From positions 1 through 31,747 of the IMG/VR virus record IMGVR_UViG_3300035670_000884: a DNA stretch of 31,747 bases. The stretch is one strand, 5' to 3'. This document shows positions 1 to 7,477 of this stretch, piece by piece. The notes beneath the pieces were generated by a model. It was not told the origin of the DNA and made no database searches. It worked only from the letters and a program-made list of their open reading frames with translations. The translations under genes were made by a program, and so were the position numbers. The DNA is from a virus. The first letter of the stretch is position 1. Each line of letters starts with the position of its first letter.

Positions 1-156
1 TAACCAAGCAGCAAATACTTGATACTTTTGATCATATTGCTTTACTGTTTCTCTTAAATCTTGATAATATTCTGCGTCTTTACCCAAATGATTACAGATT
101 GCTAAAATATCTTCTTTTATGCCAGCTGTGATGATCCTAAAACTATACCTTTTCAT
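1..156 (-). CDS. Hypothetical protein, partial (runs off left edge)
   Basis: Open frame of 52 codons from an ATG at 156, with no stop before the window edge. The N-terminus reads MKRYSFRIITAGIKED and the rest is mixed charged/helical, without a recognised domain. A possible -10 (TATACT, about 183-178) lies upstream on the minus strand, just after the long hairpin that ends the prepilin-like gene, so this is probably a separate unit. No clear Shine-Dalgarno sequence precedes the ATG. Function unknown. Confidence 0.6.
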   Translation of the reverse strand, partial: MKRYSFRIITAGIKEDILAICNHLGKDAEYYQDLRETVKQYDQKYQVFAAWL

Positions 157-205
157 AACATTTTTATTCCATTATTTAGTATACAGTTTCCTATTTCGCA
201 TCCCA

Positions 206-253
206 AAACACAAAAACAGGGGCTGCTTTTTCAAAGCCCCTGTTTTTGTGTTT
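206..253 (-). terminator. Long bidirectional hairpin terminator
   Basis: A perfect 19-bp stem (AAACACAAAAACAGGGGCT with its complement) and a 10-nt loop. It lies downstream of the prepilin-like gene; T-rich sequence on both sides fits termination in either direction. Confidence 0.75.
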
Positions 254-317
254 GTTGGTCTGCTCCAAGGCGTTAGATAAATCTTTTTCTAAATCATAAA
301 GCAGATTTATTTGAGAA

Positions 318-1286
318 TTATCTTACAGGATTTCCAAGTTGATCAAGAATTGCTTGACCTGTCGGATAATAGGATTTACCCCAGAGGAAATTGTTTGGAT
401 TGATTGTGGTTTCAAATCTAAAGAATTTTGCGTGGCCATCAGCAAAGACATAATTGCTTCCACCTGTATGACGACCTGGTTCCATAAATCTAATATGTAA
501 TCCACCATCTGCAGCAACTGATCTACAACCAGCAGTTCCATTAGTGTTGCCAGAATCAGATGGACCACCCCAACCTTCAGCACCTTCAGCAGCAGCCTTG
601 GTAATTGCAAAGATTGGGCCTGTAGCGTCTGCCACGCTTTGCCCTGCCCACTGTCCGCCAGAAATTGTTCTCATCATAGCATTAGTAGGTCTATGTGATT
701 TATTTCTTCTTTCAGTATTAAGCTGTCCAGTACTACCCAAGAAAATACAATTCAAATGATTAGTTGCTTCTGTGATAGCAATAACATCAGCTGGAAAGTC
801 AACAGCAGCAATTGAGACAACACTTGGCGCATCTTGTGGGCCTCTTTTTCGTGGCAGAACAGCTGAATTAGGAATGTAAGAAAGCTTTGGTACTTGAGCT
901 TCACAACCAAGAGTATTTACATCTGTCCAAGGCAAGCAAGGAGGATTATCTGGTCCTACACCACCATTTCTATCAGATGGACATACCCAAACCTTATCGT
1001 TCTTCAAGTAAGGCTGTATCATTGCTGAATAATGAATATATCCACCAGCACTTCCACCATTAGTAGTAGCTGTGTTGTTCTTATATACATATGCACTAGG
1101 ATAAGTCTCATCATAGTCTTGTGTATACATCATAAGACCTAAACCAATTTGCTTCTCATTAGATAAACAAGAAGCAGAACGAGCCTTCTCACGAGCTTGC
1201 GCAAAAACAGGGAAGAGGATTGCAGCCAAAATAGCTATGATTGCAATGACAACGAGTAATTCAATTAAGGTAAATGCTTTTTTCAT
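318..1286 (-). CDS. Prepilin-like protein, N-terminal methylation motif and H-X9-DG domain
   Basis: 322 aa. The N-terminus [20 protein letters not shown] is a class III/type IV prepilin signal (cleavage expected between A4 and F5) followed by the hydrophobic helix. Next comes the [12 protein letters not shown]...[10 protein letters not shown] segment typical of the abundant pseudopilin-like proteins of Armatimonadota, Planctomycetes, Lentisphaerae and relatives. Near residues 273-284 the motif [12 protein letters not shown] matches the prepilin-associated H-X9-DG domain. The mature protein should be exported or membrane-anchored. AAAGGAAA precedes the ATG. It is oddly placed among phage-like genes: either a captured host gene or a marker of the host lineage. 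It could be a phage-encoded surface or pilus-modifying protein; that is inference. Confidence 0.9.
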   Translation of the reverse strand: MKKAFTLIELLVVIAIIAILAAILFPVFAQAREKARSASCLSNEKQIGLGLMMYTQDYDETYPSAYVYKNNTATTNGGSAGGYIHYSAMIQPYLKNDKVWVCPSDRNGGVGPDNPPCLPWTDVNTLGCEAQVPKLSYIPNSAVLPRKRGPQDAPSVVSIAAVDFPADVIAITEATNHLNCIFLGSTGQLNTERRNKSHRPTNAMMRTISGGQWAGQSVADATGPIFAITKAAAEGAEGWGGPSDSGNTNGTAGCRSVAADGGLHIRFMEPGRHTGGSNYVFADGHAKFFRFETTINPNNFLWGKSYYPTGQAILDQLGNPVR

Positions 1287-1343
1287 TTTAGTTTCCTTTT
1301 AGAGTCTTGTTAATATTATTCCCCGTAATGATAATATAAATAT

Positions 1344-1368
1344 TAAGAAATAAATATAGTTTCTTAAT
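1344..1368. repeat. Inverted repeat between divergent genes
   Basis: TTAAGAAA and TTTCTTAA arms around a 9-nt AT-rich centre, lying between the prepilin-like and HAD genes. Possible operator; nothing further supports this. Confidence 0.35.
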
Positions 1369-1394
1369 AAAAGGAAGCGTATATCCTAAATCTC

Positions 1395-1400
1395 TATAAT
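1395..1400 (+). promoter_or_regulatory. -10 hexamer of leaderless HAD gene
   Basis: TATAAT ends six nt before the ATG at 1407. No good -35 is visible, as for other genes of this left region. Confidence 0.5.
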
Positions 1401-1406
1401 AAAAAT

Positions 1407-1895
1407 ATGAAATATAAGATTATAATAAAAGGCGCAAAACAAGAGAAGTATCTTTTCCTAGATATAGATGGAGTGATGAATTCTTTCGATGATTATAATA
1501 TGACAGGCGAAGAATTTCTAAAGAAAATAAACGATATATCTTTTGTAATTAGTAAAAAACAAATAGATCTCTTGAATGAAATAGTAGAAAAATATAATCC
1601 AAAAATAGTGCTGTCTTCCTATTGGCGCACAAGATATCCAATCCAAAAAGTAAATAAGATATTCAAAGAAAATGGATTCAAAGGCGCAGTAGTAGCAAAG
1701 ACAGATGAAAAGGGTGAAGAACACAGGGACAGGTGGAATCAGATAAAGAGATTTATAGATAAAAATAACGTAGAAAGCTATATAATATTAGATGATGATA
1801 GTTTGGGCAATGAAGCCAAAAATCATATAAAAACAGATTCTTATAAGGGTATCCAAAAAGAACATATAGACAAAATCAAAAGGATGTGGAAATGA
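1407..1895 (+). CDS. HAD-superfamily phosphatase-like protein (RNA-repair 'Swiss army knife' type)
   Basis: 162 aa. Motif I is FLDIDGVMNS (D19, D21: nucleophile and acid/base of HAD phosphatases). Motif II is in VLSSYWR near residue 70, and the terminal acidic motif is YIILDDDSLG near 126. This pattern, with the SxWR signature, matches the small HAD domains found in phage and bacterial RNA-repair proteins (HAD_SAK group). Expected role: phosphate removal from a nucleic-acid end or small molecule; the substrate is unknown. It is probably the first gene of a two-gene unit, since the next ORF overlaps its stop (ATGA). The ATG lies six nt after TATAAT, suggesting a leaderless mRNA. Confidence 0.8.
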   Translation: MKYKIIIKGAKQEKYLFLDIDGVMNSFDDYNMTGEEFLKKINDISFVISKKQIDLLNEIVEKYNPKIVLSSYWRTRYPIQKVNKIFKENGFKGAVVAKTDEKGEEHRDRWNQIKRFIDKNNVESYIILDDDSLGNEAKNHIKTDSYKGIQKEHIDKIKRMWK

Positions 1896-2050
1896 AAAAG
1901 AAATTATCCCCAGAACAAGAAGCCTTATTGAACAAATTCAAAGGCGCAAATAATAATGGAGCAAAATCTTCTATAGATAATAAAAATGAAAAGGCTACGA
2001 CAAATGCGCCGAAGCCTCAAATAAGAAGAAGTGGAAGTAGAGGGAAATAA
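1892..2050 (+). CDS. Small basic hypothetical protein
   Basis: 52 aa starting MKKKLSPEQEALLNKFKGAN. It has an acidic/helical start and a lysine/arginine- and serine-rich tail (RRSGSRGK). The ATG overlaps the stop of the HAD gene (ATGA), the usual sign of translational coupling. Low complexity and likely partly disordered. No family recognised. Confidence 0.6.
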   Translation: MKKKLSPEQEALLNKFKGANNNGAKSSIDNKNEKATTNAPKPQIRRSGSRGK

Positions 2051-2051
2051 T

Positions 2052-2291
2052 CTACATAGGTTGTGTCCAATCTGGGCCAGCAAGAATATCTAAAATTTCC
2101 TCATAGGTGTAATATTCTGATTTAGTGGTGAGAGATTCAACACAAGCTGGAACAACTGCACCATCCCACTTCACAAAAGTCATAGTGCCATCAACACTTC
2201 TGCGCAATGTATCAGCACTAGTCTCTAAAACCTGCGAAAAATCAATAAGTGCGATTTCATCCACACTAAAAATAACAAATGTTCTGTTCAT
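2052..2291 (-). CDS. Hypothetical protein (79 aa)
   Basis: A longer frame exists to 2390, but the start at 2291 (MNRTFVIFSVDEIAL) is preferred. TATAAG (2303-2298) lies exactly six nt upstream, as for other leaderless genes, and the longer N-terminus is low-complexity translated intergenic sequence. The protein is acidic, with FVKWDGAVVPACVESL and a C-terminal YYTYEEILDILAGPDW segment. Function unknown. It converges with the HAD operon, with only one nt between the stops. Confidence 0.65.
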   Translation of the reverse strand: MNRTFVIFSVDEIALIDFSQVLETSADTLRRSVDGTMTFVKWDGAVVPACVESLTTKSEYYTYEEILDILAGPDWTQPM

Positions 2292-2341
2292 AATACTCTT
2301 ATAAAAGAAGGTGAGATAAATCTTATTACTGTACATTAAGA

Positions 2342-2347
2342 TATAAT
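2342..2347 (+). promoter_or_regulatory. Putative -10 for 2369 operon
   Basis: TATAAT followed by CACCTTTATTTTGGA and the ATG. The CACCTT run recurs on the minus strand before the genes starting at 2291 and 4342. Confidence 0.35.
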
Positions 2348-2368
2348 CACCTTTATTTTGGAATAATA

Positions 2369-2692
2369 ATGAACAAAAGAATATTAGCATCTATAAATGA
2401 AATTTGTGAAAATTTAGAAGCTATTGGTATGCTTAAAGAAGCTAGTAATTTAACTGATGTAATGATCAAACTATCAGAAAAAGAAGAAAAACCTTATGAT
2501 AGAGCTTACGTCAAGAAAGTATTTAATAACTTAGTTGTTGTTTTAATTAGGAATAATTCTAATAAAGACATACCAGTTTCATATAATCCAAAAACTAAAG
2601 AACCTTTCAAGAATTTTGATGAAGCTTTTCAATATGCACAAAGAAAAGCATATGAAGTAGAAGATTTAACAAACAGGGAAAAATTAAAATGA
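2369..2692 (+). CDS. Hypothetical protein with N-terminal helical-hairpin module
   Basis: 107 aa. Residues 4-36 (ASINEICENLEAIGMLKEA then LTDVMIKLSE) match the N-termini of the proteins at 4415 and, more weakly, 3026: two amphipathic helices around a G-(M/L/Q)-(L/Y)-K-(E/A)-A turn. The rest differs and has no recognised fold. First gene of a three-gene operon with overlapping stops and starts (ATGA at 2689-2692). The shared N-terminal tag could be a localisation or virion-packaging module; that is inference. Confidence 0.75.
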   Translation: MNKRILASINEICENLEAIGMLKEASNLTDVMIKLSEKEEKPYDRAYVKKVFNNLVVVLIRNNSNKDIPVSYNPKTKEPFKNFDEAFQYAQRKAYEVEDLTNREKLK

Positions 2693-3033
2693 GTAAATTT
2701 ATAAAAACAGCGCTTCTTCAACAAAAAGAAAGATTAGAACAACAAGAAGTACAATTAGAAGAAGTGAGAAAAGGACAACTTTACCAATCACTTCACGATG
2801 GTCTAAGAAAAGATCATAAAGAAATTGATCCTAAAAATTTTGAAGACCTTTTCTCTTCAGTTAGAAAAGGCAACCCAAGTGATCCAATAGAGATCCAGTT
2901 ATCCAAAAAAGGTTTATATTCACACAAAAATAACGAACAAGATAAAACATTTACTGAAATTTTAGAAGAAATTGAAAAAGGTTTTCCTGAAGAAATTATA
3001 GAGATTCAATTAGAACCAAGAAGATATGAATAA
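2689..3033 (+). CDS. Hypothetical coiled-coil protein
   Basis: 114 aa, highly charged. Residues 10-35 (LQQKERLEQQEVQLEEVRKG) are a predicted coiled coil. Two imperfect repeats follow: DLFSSVRKGNPSDPIEIQLS (about 51-70) and EILEEIEKGFPEEIIEIQLE (about 90-109), both ending P-x-E-I-I/E-IQL. It overlaps the upstream gene by four nt and the downstream gene by eight. Function unknown; the operon context suggests co-expression with the flanking module proteins. Confidence 0.7.
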   Translation: MSKFIKTALLQQKERLEQQEVQLEEVRKGQLYQSLHDGLRKDHKEIDPKNFEDLFSSVRKGNPSDPIEIQLSKKGLYSHKNNEQDKTFTEILEEIEKGFPEEIIEIQLEPRRYE

Positions 3034-3484
3034 ATTAGTAAAAATAGCCCAAAAATTAGATAAAAATGGCCAATATAAAGCTGCCGATAAGATAGCTTCC
3101 ATTTTACTTATGGCAATACAATATAAACAAGATTTAGAAGATGGTATTAGGGCTTTATATAATTATTTTGATGAAAGAACACTAACAAGATTACTTAAAC
3201 AAACAAATATACTTGAAAATGATGGCGATGTATCTTCTCGCCCATTTGATTACAACCAATTGATGCAAGAACTCGGTAATATAGAACCAACATCACCAAT
3301 AGATTTACCAACAAGATCTGGAAATAATAATTATCAAAATTTAGAAGATGTGAAATCTTCCATTATGAAAACAATAGAAATTATAGATAAATTTCAAATA
3401 TCAATAGCAAACGCACATGATGTTCAAAGAGAACAACAAAAGAAAATAGAAAATTTACAGGGTGATATTATACCCGACGAGTGA
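3026..3484 (+). CDS. Hypothetical protein with N-terminal helical-hairpin module
   Basis: 152 aa. It begins MNKLVKIAQKLDKNGQYKAA, a form of the same helix-turn-helix tag seen at 2369 and 4415 (IA..LD..G.Y.AAD.I). Residues 110-148 look like a coiled coil (MKTIEIIDKFQ...REQQKKIENLQ). No enzymatic motif. Last gene of the operon; a strong hairpin terminator follows 45 nt after the stop. Confidence 0.75.
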   Translation: MNKLVKIAQKLDKNGQYKAADKIASILLMAIQYKQDLEDGIRALYNYFDERTLTRLLKQTNILENDGDVSSRPFDYNQLMQELGNIEPTSPIDLPTRSGNNNYQNLEDVKSSIMKTIEIIDKFQISIANAHDVQREQQKKIENLQGDIIPDE

Positions 3485-3697
3485 AAATAATCTACAACAA
3501 AATATAAAACTATAAATTATCGTACTGTAAAGAGCTATAGATATTCTATAGCTCTTTCTTTTTTCCCAATTATACATATGCAAATAATATGCAGAAATCC
3601 ACATTAATAAAGCATATAGGAACCATTCAACTAAATTTTCACTTCCTAATGCCCAAATGAAATAAAAATATAATTGTATGGCAAAGATAAATCTCAT
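3455..3697 (-). CDS. Possible small membrane protein
   Basis: 80 aa with two hydrophobic segments (about 4-17 and 22-42) and a third near the end. Its ATG overlaps the stop of the upstream minus gene (ATGA), supporting translation. Against it: the frame runs through the terminator hairpin at 3529-3564 and overlaps the end of the opposing gene by 30 nt. It may be real with an odd 3' end, or a chance frame. Confidence 0.4.
   Translation of the reverse strand: MRFIFAIQLYFYFIWALGSENLVEWFLYALLMWISAYYLHMYNWEKRKSYRISIALYSTIIYSFIFCCRLFSLVGYNITL
3529..3564 (+). terminator. Rho-independent terminator
   Basis: Stem AAAGAGCTATAG / CTATAGCTCTTT, 5-nt loop, then CTTTTTT. Ends the 2369-3484 operon. Confidence 0.85.
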
Positions 3698-4116
3698 TCG
3701 GAAACAATTTTCTCCGCACTAATAGTAAAATAACGACCAGAAACCTTGCCGTTCTTTACACCACGAACAACTACAAAATGCTTGTTGCTAGAAAAGAAAT
3801 CATCACAAACAATACCAAATTCTTCTTCTCCACTTCTGTCTAACCACTTCACCTTACTGTCAACCTCAAACTTATGAACTTCTACCTCTGATAATAATCT
3901 TAAAATTTCTTCTTTATGATCTTCAGATAAACTAGTAAGCTCACTAACTTTTGCCAACAAATTACTTTGAACAGCCTTGTATCCAGTGATTTCTTCATCT
4001 AAACTTTTATTCAATCGCATTAAAGATTTATTATTTTCCACAGATGACATATAAAGCCAAACAAAAATCATTGCGATAACCACTGCAATACCTAAAACAT
4101 AAATCATATCATTCAC
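3694..4116 (-). CDS. Membrane-anchored coiled-coil protein
   Basis: 140 aa. Residues 4-24 (MIYVLGIAVVIAMIFVWLYM) form one transmembrane anchor. A coiled coil follows from about 28 to 85 (NNKSLMRLNKSLDEEI...EEILRLLSEVEVHKFEV). The C-terminal 50 residues look like a small globular domain (VKWLDRSGEEEFGIV...HFVVVRGVKNGKVSGRYFTI). The overall shape recalls phage spanin- or tether-like proteins, but no lipobox or family match is visible. It overlaps the upstream gene (stop at 4109) by eight nt. Confidence 0.7.
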   Translation of the reverse strand: MNDMIYVLGIAVVIAMIFVWLYMSSVENNKSLMRLNKSLDEEITGYKAVQSNLLAKVSELTSLSEDHKEEILRLLSEVEVHKFEVDSKVKWLDRSGEEEFGIVCDDFFSSNKHFVVVRGVKNGKVSGRYFTISAEKIVSE

Positions 4117-4342
4117 CCTTCCATTCTTTTAATAACACACTTATATTTGTACCGAAACATCCTTTCCAAATTGGCGCTGGTATATCAAACACATCAAGAT
4201 CCACTTCATATATTTTTAGATAATTATCAGCACTCAAAATATAATAAAATTCCATATCTCCAAAACTTATATCTTTGCCCGGATTATTTAAAATATAATC
4301 CTTGAAATCCAATAAGTTGTTCATAGCTAATAAATAATACAT
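4109..4342 (-). CDS. Hypothetical protein (77 aa)
   Basis: The start at 4342 (MYYLLAMNNLLDF) is chosen because TATAGA ends six nt upstream. The upstream sequence CACCTTTTATAGAAGAATT also closely parallels that of the gene starting at 2291. An internal ATG at 4324 is the alternative. The protein is acidic (DISFGDMEFYYILSADNYL) with no known domain. First gene of a minus-strand operon with 3694-4116. Confidence 0.65.
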   Translation of the reverse strand: MYYLLAMNNLLDFKDYILNNPGKDISFGDMEFYYILSADNYLKIYEVDLDVFDIPAPIWKGCFGTNISVLLKEWKGE

Positions 4343-4414
4343 AATTCTTCTATAAAAGGTGAAAAATAATAAGATTTGTAAAAATATTATAACACTCCTA
4401 TATAAGGTAAGAAA

Positions 4415-5107
4415 ATGAATAAGAAAACTGTTATTGCATCCTTGAATGAAATTGCTAATGAACTCGAAAATACAGGGCTTTATAAAGAAGCAATTGAAAT
4501 TACAGATGTTATGGTGAAATTGAGCCAATTACCTTCTGGTGCCATAAGAAACCCATCTTTTCCAGGTGCATACACAATGCCAGGAAAAGTTCAGCCAAAA
4601 CAGTTGTCTCCTGATGAAAAAAGAGAAATCAATAATTTGTTAGCTAGAGCTGGACAAATTACAAATACTCAACCAACACAATTTTTTAATAAAGGCACTG
4701 GTAAAGTTGATGAAAATCCAGGATGGGATTTTATCAATAAACAAATTGATAATGATATTTTATCACCAGAAGCTTTTAAAGAGTTGAAAAGACAATGGGC
4801 TATTTTGGCAGAAAAACATTGGGCAGGAAGAAAACAACCTCAACAAACCTCTATAACAACTCCAGGTGTTCATAATGTAGTACCTGATTCTGTAAAAAAT
4901 GAAGCTTGGGAATTAGTGCAAGAAGCGCTCCAAGACGAATCTGGAAATGCTTGGACAAATTTTAAGGCAAAATTACATAGTAATCCAATTTTTGCAATGA
5001 ATCCGAATGGACAAGCATTTGCAAGAAGACTTTTTGAATATCAACTAAAAACACAAGGAAAAAATCCAAGCTTAAAACCAATTCAAGAACAATCATTAGG
5101 TAAATAA
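4415..5107 (+). CDS. Hypothetical protein with N-terminal helical-hairpin module
   Basis: 230 aa. Residues 1-38 (VIASLNEIANELENTGLYKE then EITDVMVKLSQ) are the best example of the N-terminal tag shared with 2369 and 3026. A proline- and glutamine-rich linker follows (residues 40-70, 140-160), then helical segments (WDFINKQIDNDILSPEAFKEL; NEAWELVQEALQDESGNAW). No catalytic motif. AAGGTAAG lies upstream of the ATG. Single gene with its own terminator. Possibly a virion or scaffold-type protein; inference only. Confidence 0.75.
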   Translation: MNKKTVIASLNEIANELENTGLYKEAIEITDVMVKLSQLPSGAIRNPSFPGAYTMPGKVQPKQLSPDEKREINNLLARAGQITNTQPTQFFNKGTGKVDENPGWDFINKQIDNDILSPEAFKELKRQWAILAEKHWAGRKQPQQTSITTPGVHNVVPDSVKNEAWELVQEALQDESGNAWTNFKAKLHSNPIFAMNPNGQAFARRLFEYQLKTQGKNPSLKPIQEQSLGK

Positions 5108-5115
5108 TATAGAAT

Positions 5116-5146
5116 AAAAAAAGAGGAGCTTTGCTCCTCTTTTTTT
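5116..5146. terminator. Bidirectional terminator, AAGAGGAGC family (copy 1)
   Basis: AAAAAAAGAGGAGC, TTT loop, GCTCCTCTTTTTTT. Serves 4415-5107 (+) and the converging zincin gene, whose TAA overlaps its end. Confidence 0.9.
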
Positions 5147-6185
5147 ATTCTATTACTTCTGTCTCACTTTGATCTGGAACATAAGAACTAAGATATTTCT
5201 TCAAATCAATATAGATATTTGACAAGTATTTTGCAATTTGACCTATATATTGAGGATCTAAATTATTTATCACTTGTAAATTGAATCTCGAATCAAAACT
5301 ATTATCTTGCACAATATTATTTAAATTCTGATAAAGCTCAGACTGTTTATAATTTTCTCCAACATCTTTGACGTTTATAATCATCTGAATAAGATCGTAT
5401 AATTGCTTTAAAAATATTTCTTTTCCGTTTTCTCTATACCCATAAAATGCTTCAAATGTATTAATCAAATTTCCCATGCTAAAGAAATTATCTATCTCAG
5501 CTCTAAAAGCCCTTAATTCACTAGGATTCGCCATGTATAAATCAAACTTACCTTGAATAGATTTTGATCTTTTTTGCAACTCTCTCAAGGTTTTTTCAGC
5601 CATAAGTTTAGCTTTTTTTCTTGCTTCCACCACTGTAATTTCAACATCCTGAAGAGCAATTTGTTCGTAAAATTCATCTTCTAATTTCTTAAGCATTTCT
5701 TTCAAAGCAAGTGGCTTTTGGTTGGGTAAATAATCCTTAAACAAATTTGAATGATGCTCTTCTGGATTTGAAAAAAGTTCTTTCTCTCTATTAGGTATCA
5801 AAAATTCAATAGCATGAGTGATTTCATGCTTCAATGCACTCCTGACCCAAGATAATTGTTGTATGGTTTTTTCATCAAATATAATCGATTTTGACCTATA
5901 ATCGCAATAAGCACCACCTTTGACACTTTCATTGGAAAAATCTTTATATATAAACTTGTAATCACTTAATTTATTGTTAGGAATGTTCTTAAAATTTTCT
6001 TCAAATAAATTAAAATCTATAACACGAAAAGAACCCTCACGAATATAATCAGGATACTTTTCAACATCTTCTTTTGTGAAATCTTTACTTACTATTGACG
6101 CATTTATTGCCTGATCAACATCCTGCTCAAATGTAGAACTTACAATTGACCATAATGAGCCTTGTTTCGCTATTCTATACCACAT
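5145..6185 (-). CDS. Putative zinc metallopeptidase-like protein (HEXXH)
   Basis: 346 aa. H120-E-I-T-H124 in LKHEITHAIEFL is a zincin active-site motif in a helical context. A third ligand is not obvious; the acidic/histidine stretch NPEEHHSN about 20 residues downstream is a candidate. The C-terminal half is helical. The N-terminus MWYRIAKQG parallels MRYKIKIA of the gene at 9366, and both share the same upstream sequence (TATTAT then ATATGT, six nt before ATG), so this start is well supported. Role may be processing of a phage or host protein. The stop lies inside the shared terminator. Confidence 0.75.
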   Translation of the reverse strand: MWYRIAKQGSLWSIVSSTFEQDVDQAINASIVSKDFTKEDVEKYPDYIREGSFRVIDFNLFEENFKNIPNNKLSDYKFIYKDFSNESVKGGAYCDYRSKSIIFDEKTIQQLSWVRSALKHEITHAIEFLIPNREKELFSNPEEHHSNLFKDYLPNQKPLALKEMLKKLEDEFYEQIALQDVEITVVEARKKAKLMAEKTLRELQKRSKSIQGKFDLYMANPSELRAFRAEIDNFFSMGNLINTFEAFYGYRENGKEIFLKQLYDLIQMIINVKDVGENYKQSELYQNLNNIVQDNSFDSRFNLQVINNLDPQYIGQIAKYLSNIYIDLKKYLSSYVPDQSETEVIE

Positions 6186-6191
6186 ACATAT

Positions 6192-6221
6192 ATAATACTG
6201 GAAACAACATTATTGCCCCTG
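6192..6221 (-). promoter_or_regulatory. Candidate promoter, AGGGG-N18-TATTAT type
   Basis: On the minus strand AGGGG, 18 nt, TATTAT, six nt, ATG. The same spacing occurs before 9366, with the last ~16 bp almost identical. Confidence 0.5.
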
Positions 6222-6234
6222 ATATTAGGTACAT

Positions 6235-6260
6235 AAAAAAGAGGAGCTTTGCTCCTCTTT
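6235..6260 (-). terminator. Terminator, AAGAGGAGC family (copy 2)
   Basis: AAAGAGGAGC, AAA loop, GCTCCTCTTTTTT on the minus strand, ending the endonuclease gene. Confidence 0.88.
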
Positions 6261-7404
6261 AAATATCCATTACTAATTGCTTCATTTCTTTTTTTGTATA
6301 TTTGACAAGAAAAGCATCAATCAATTCTTCAATCCTATCATAATCCCAATATGGTATTCTAAGTAAAGGAATATTGTTCGCTTTTGCCCAATCATCTTTT
6401 ATTTTGTCTCTAAACTTACAATCTTCCAAATTTTTCTGTTTTTCTTCAAGCGTAGAACCAAAACAAGGATTATAATGCCCCTCTCCATCATATTCAAATA
6501 ATAAATTTAAATCAGATAAATAAAAATCAAATTTAAGAGGATACACATTTCTAAGATCATCAAATCCTTTATAAGGAATAAATCTAATATTTTTTTCTGA
6601 TAAATATTTGGCAATTCTATTTTCCCCTTTTGATTCTTTACACACTGGACAACCTTGACCATCACCATAATGATGGTCTGGTCTCTGTGAAAAAATAAAA
6701 TTGCATTTATTACAAATTATCTTAATTTTTGTACTTTGATTTACATATTCTACTAAATCATAATTGTACTTGTTGCCATGCTTTTTTCTTGATTTTTTTA
6801 TAAATTCGTCTGTGTTAGATCTATATTTGTCTTCTGAACATTTTCTGCAACCTTGACCTCTTAAATGACTATCAGGACTTTGCAAAAAATACTTATTACA
6901 AGCTTTGCAAAATATATTGACCTTAGAAGCACAATTTATATACTTAACTAAATCATAATTATATTTGTCACCATGAACCAATATTGCTTTATGTAAAAAT
7001 TCTTCTTTATTAGATCTTAATTTATTATTAGCACAAGTTCTACACTTTTTGCCCACTAAATGCATATTGGGAGTTTGAAAAATAAACTCATTACACACAT
7101 TACATAATATTTTTACTTTTGTTAAACAATTTACATATTCTACATAATTATAACTAAATAAATCACCATGTACTTTAATTGCCTTTTCTATAAATTCTTC
7201 TTTGTTAGATCTATTTCTGTTATGTGAACATTTCAAACATCTTTTTATAAAATAAGAAGGTTGTATTTTTTCATCACCACAAATATTACATATATTTTTA
7301 TATAACTTAGAACCGTCTACATATCTCTCTTCAACTTCACAAATAATATCCTTATTATATTGCCTTGCTCTCTCTACAATTTCATCCCAAGATAATGCTG
7401 CCAT
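6259..7404 (-). CDS. Vsr/EDxHD-type endonuclease-like protein with zinc-ribbon repeats
   Basis: 381 aa. Four CxxC pairs-of-pairs (C39/C42 with C57/C60; C101/C104 with C121/C124; C166/C169 with C186/C189; C231/C234 with C252/C255) lie in about 65-residue repeats. The repeats read SNxxEFIxKA...HGxxYNYxxVxYVN...KVxIxCxxC...P..H..G..C..C. A C-terminal nuclease domain follows from E261 (ENRIAKYL), with D293 (KFDFYL), E304/D306 and H310 (FEYDGEGHY) and a late LLRIPYWDY. This layout is known in phage and giant-virus proteins related to very-short-patch-repair and EDxHD homing endonucleases. It probably cuts DNA, perhaps as a free-standing homing nuclease. TATATA lies six nt before the ATG. Confidence 0.82.
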   Translation of the reverse strand: MAALSWDEIVERARQYNKDIICEVEERYVDGSKLYKNICNICGDEKIQPSYFIKRCLKCSHNRNRSNKEEFIEKAIKVHGDLFSYNYVEYVNCLTKVKILCNVCNEFIFQTPNMHLVGKKCRTCANNKLRSNKEEFLHKAILVHGDKYNYDLVKYINCASKVNIFCKACNKYFLQSPDSHLRGQGCRKCSEDKYRSNTDEFIKKSRKKHGNKYNYDLVEYVNQSTKIKIICNKCNFIFSQRPDHHYGDGQGCPVCKESKGENRIAKYLSEKNIRFIPYKGFDDLRNVYPLKFDFYLSDLNLLFEYDGEGHYNPCFGSTLEEKQKNLEDCKFRDKIKDDWAKANNIPLLRIPYWDYDRIEELIDAFLVKYTKKEMKQLVMDI

Positions 7405-7448
7405 AAATAATATATACAGAGTCTCCCCTAAATTCTGACACTAACAAT

Positions 7449-7477
7449 AAAAAAGAGGAGCAAAGCTCCTCTTTTTT
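7449..7477. terminator. Terminator, AAGAGGAGC family (copy 3)
   Basis: AAAAAAGAGGAGC, AAA loop, GCTCCTCTTTTTT. Ends the 7476-8927 gene; its stop overlaps the T tract. Confidence 0.88.

Noticed and set aside
544-759. Plus-strand frame inside the prepilin gene
   Set aside because: Shadow of the strongly supported minus-strand gene, no initiation signal.
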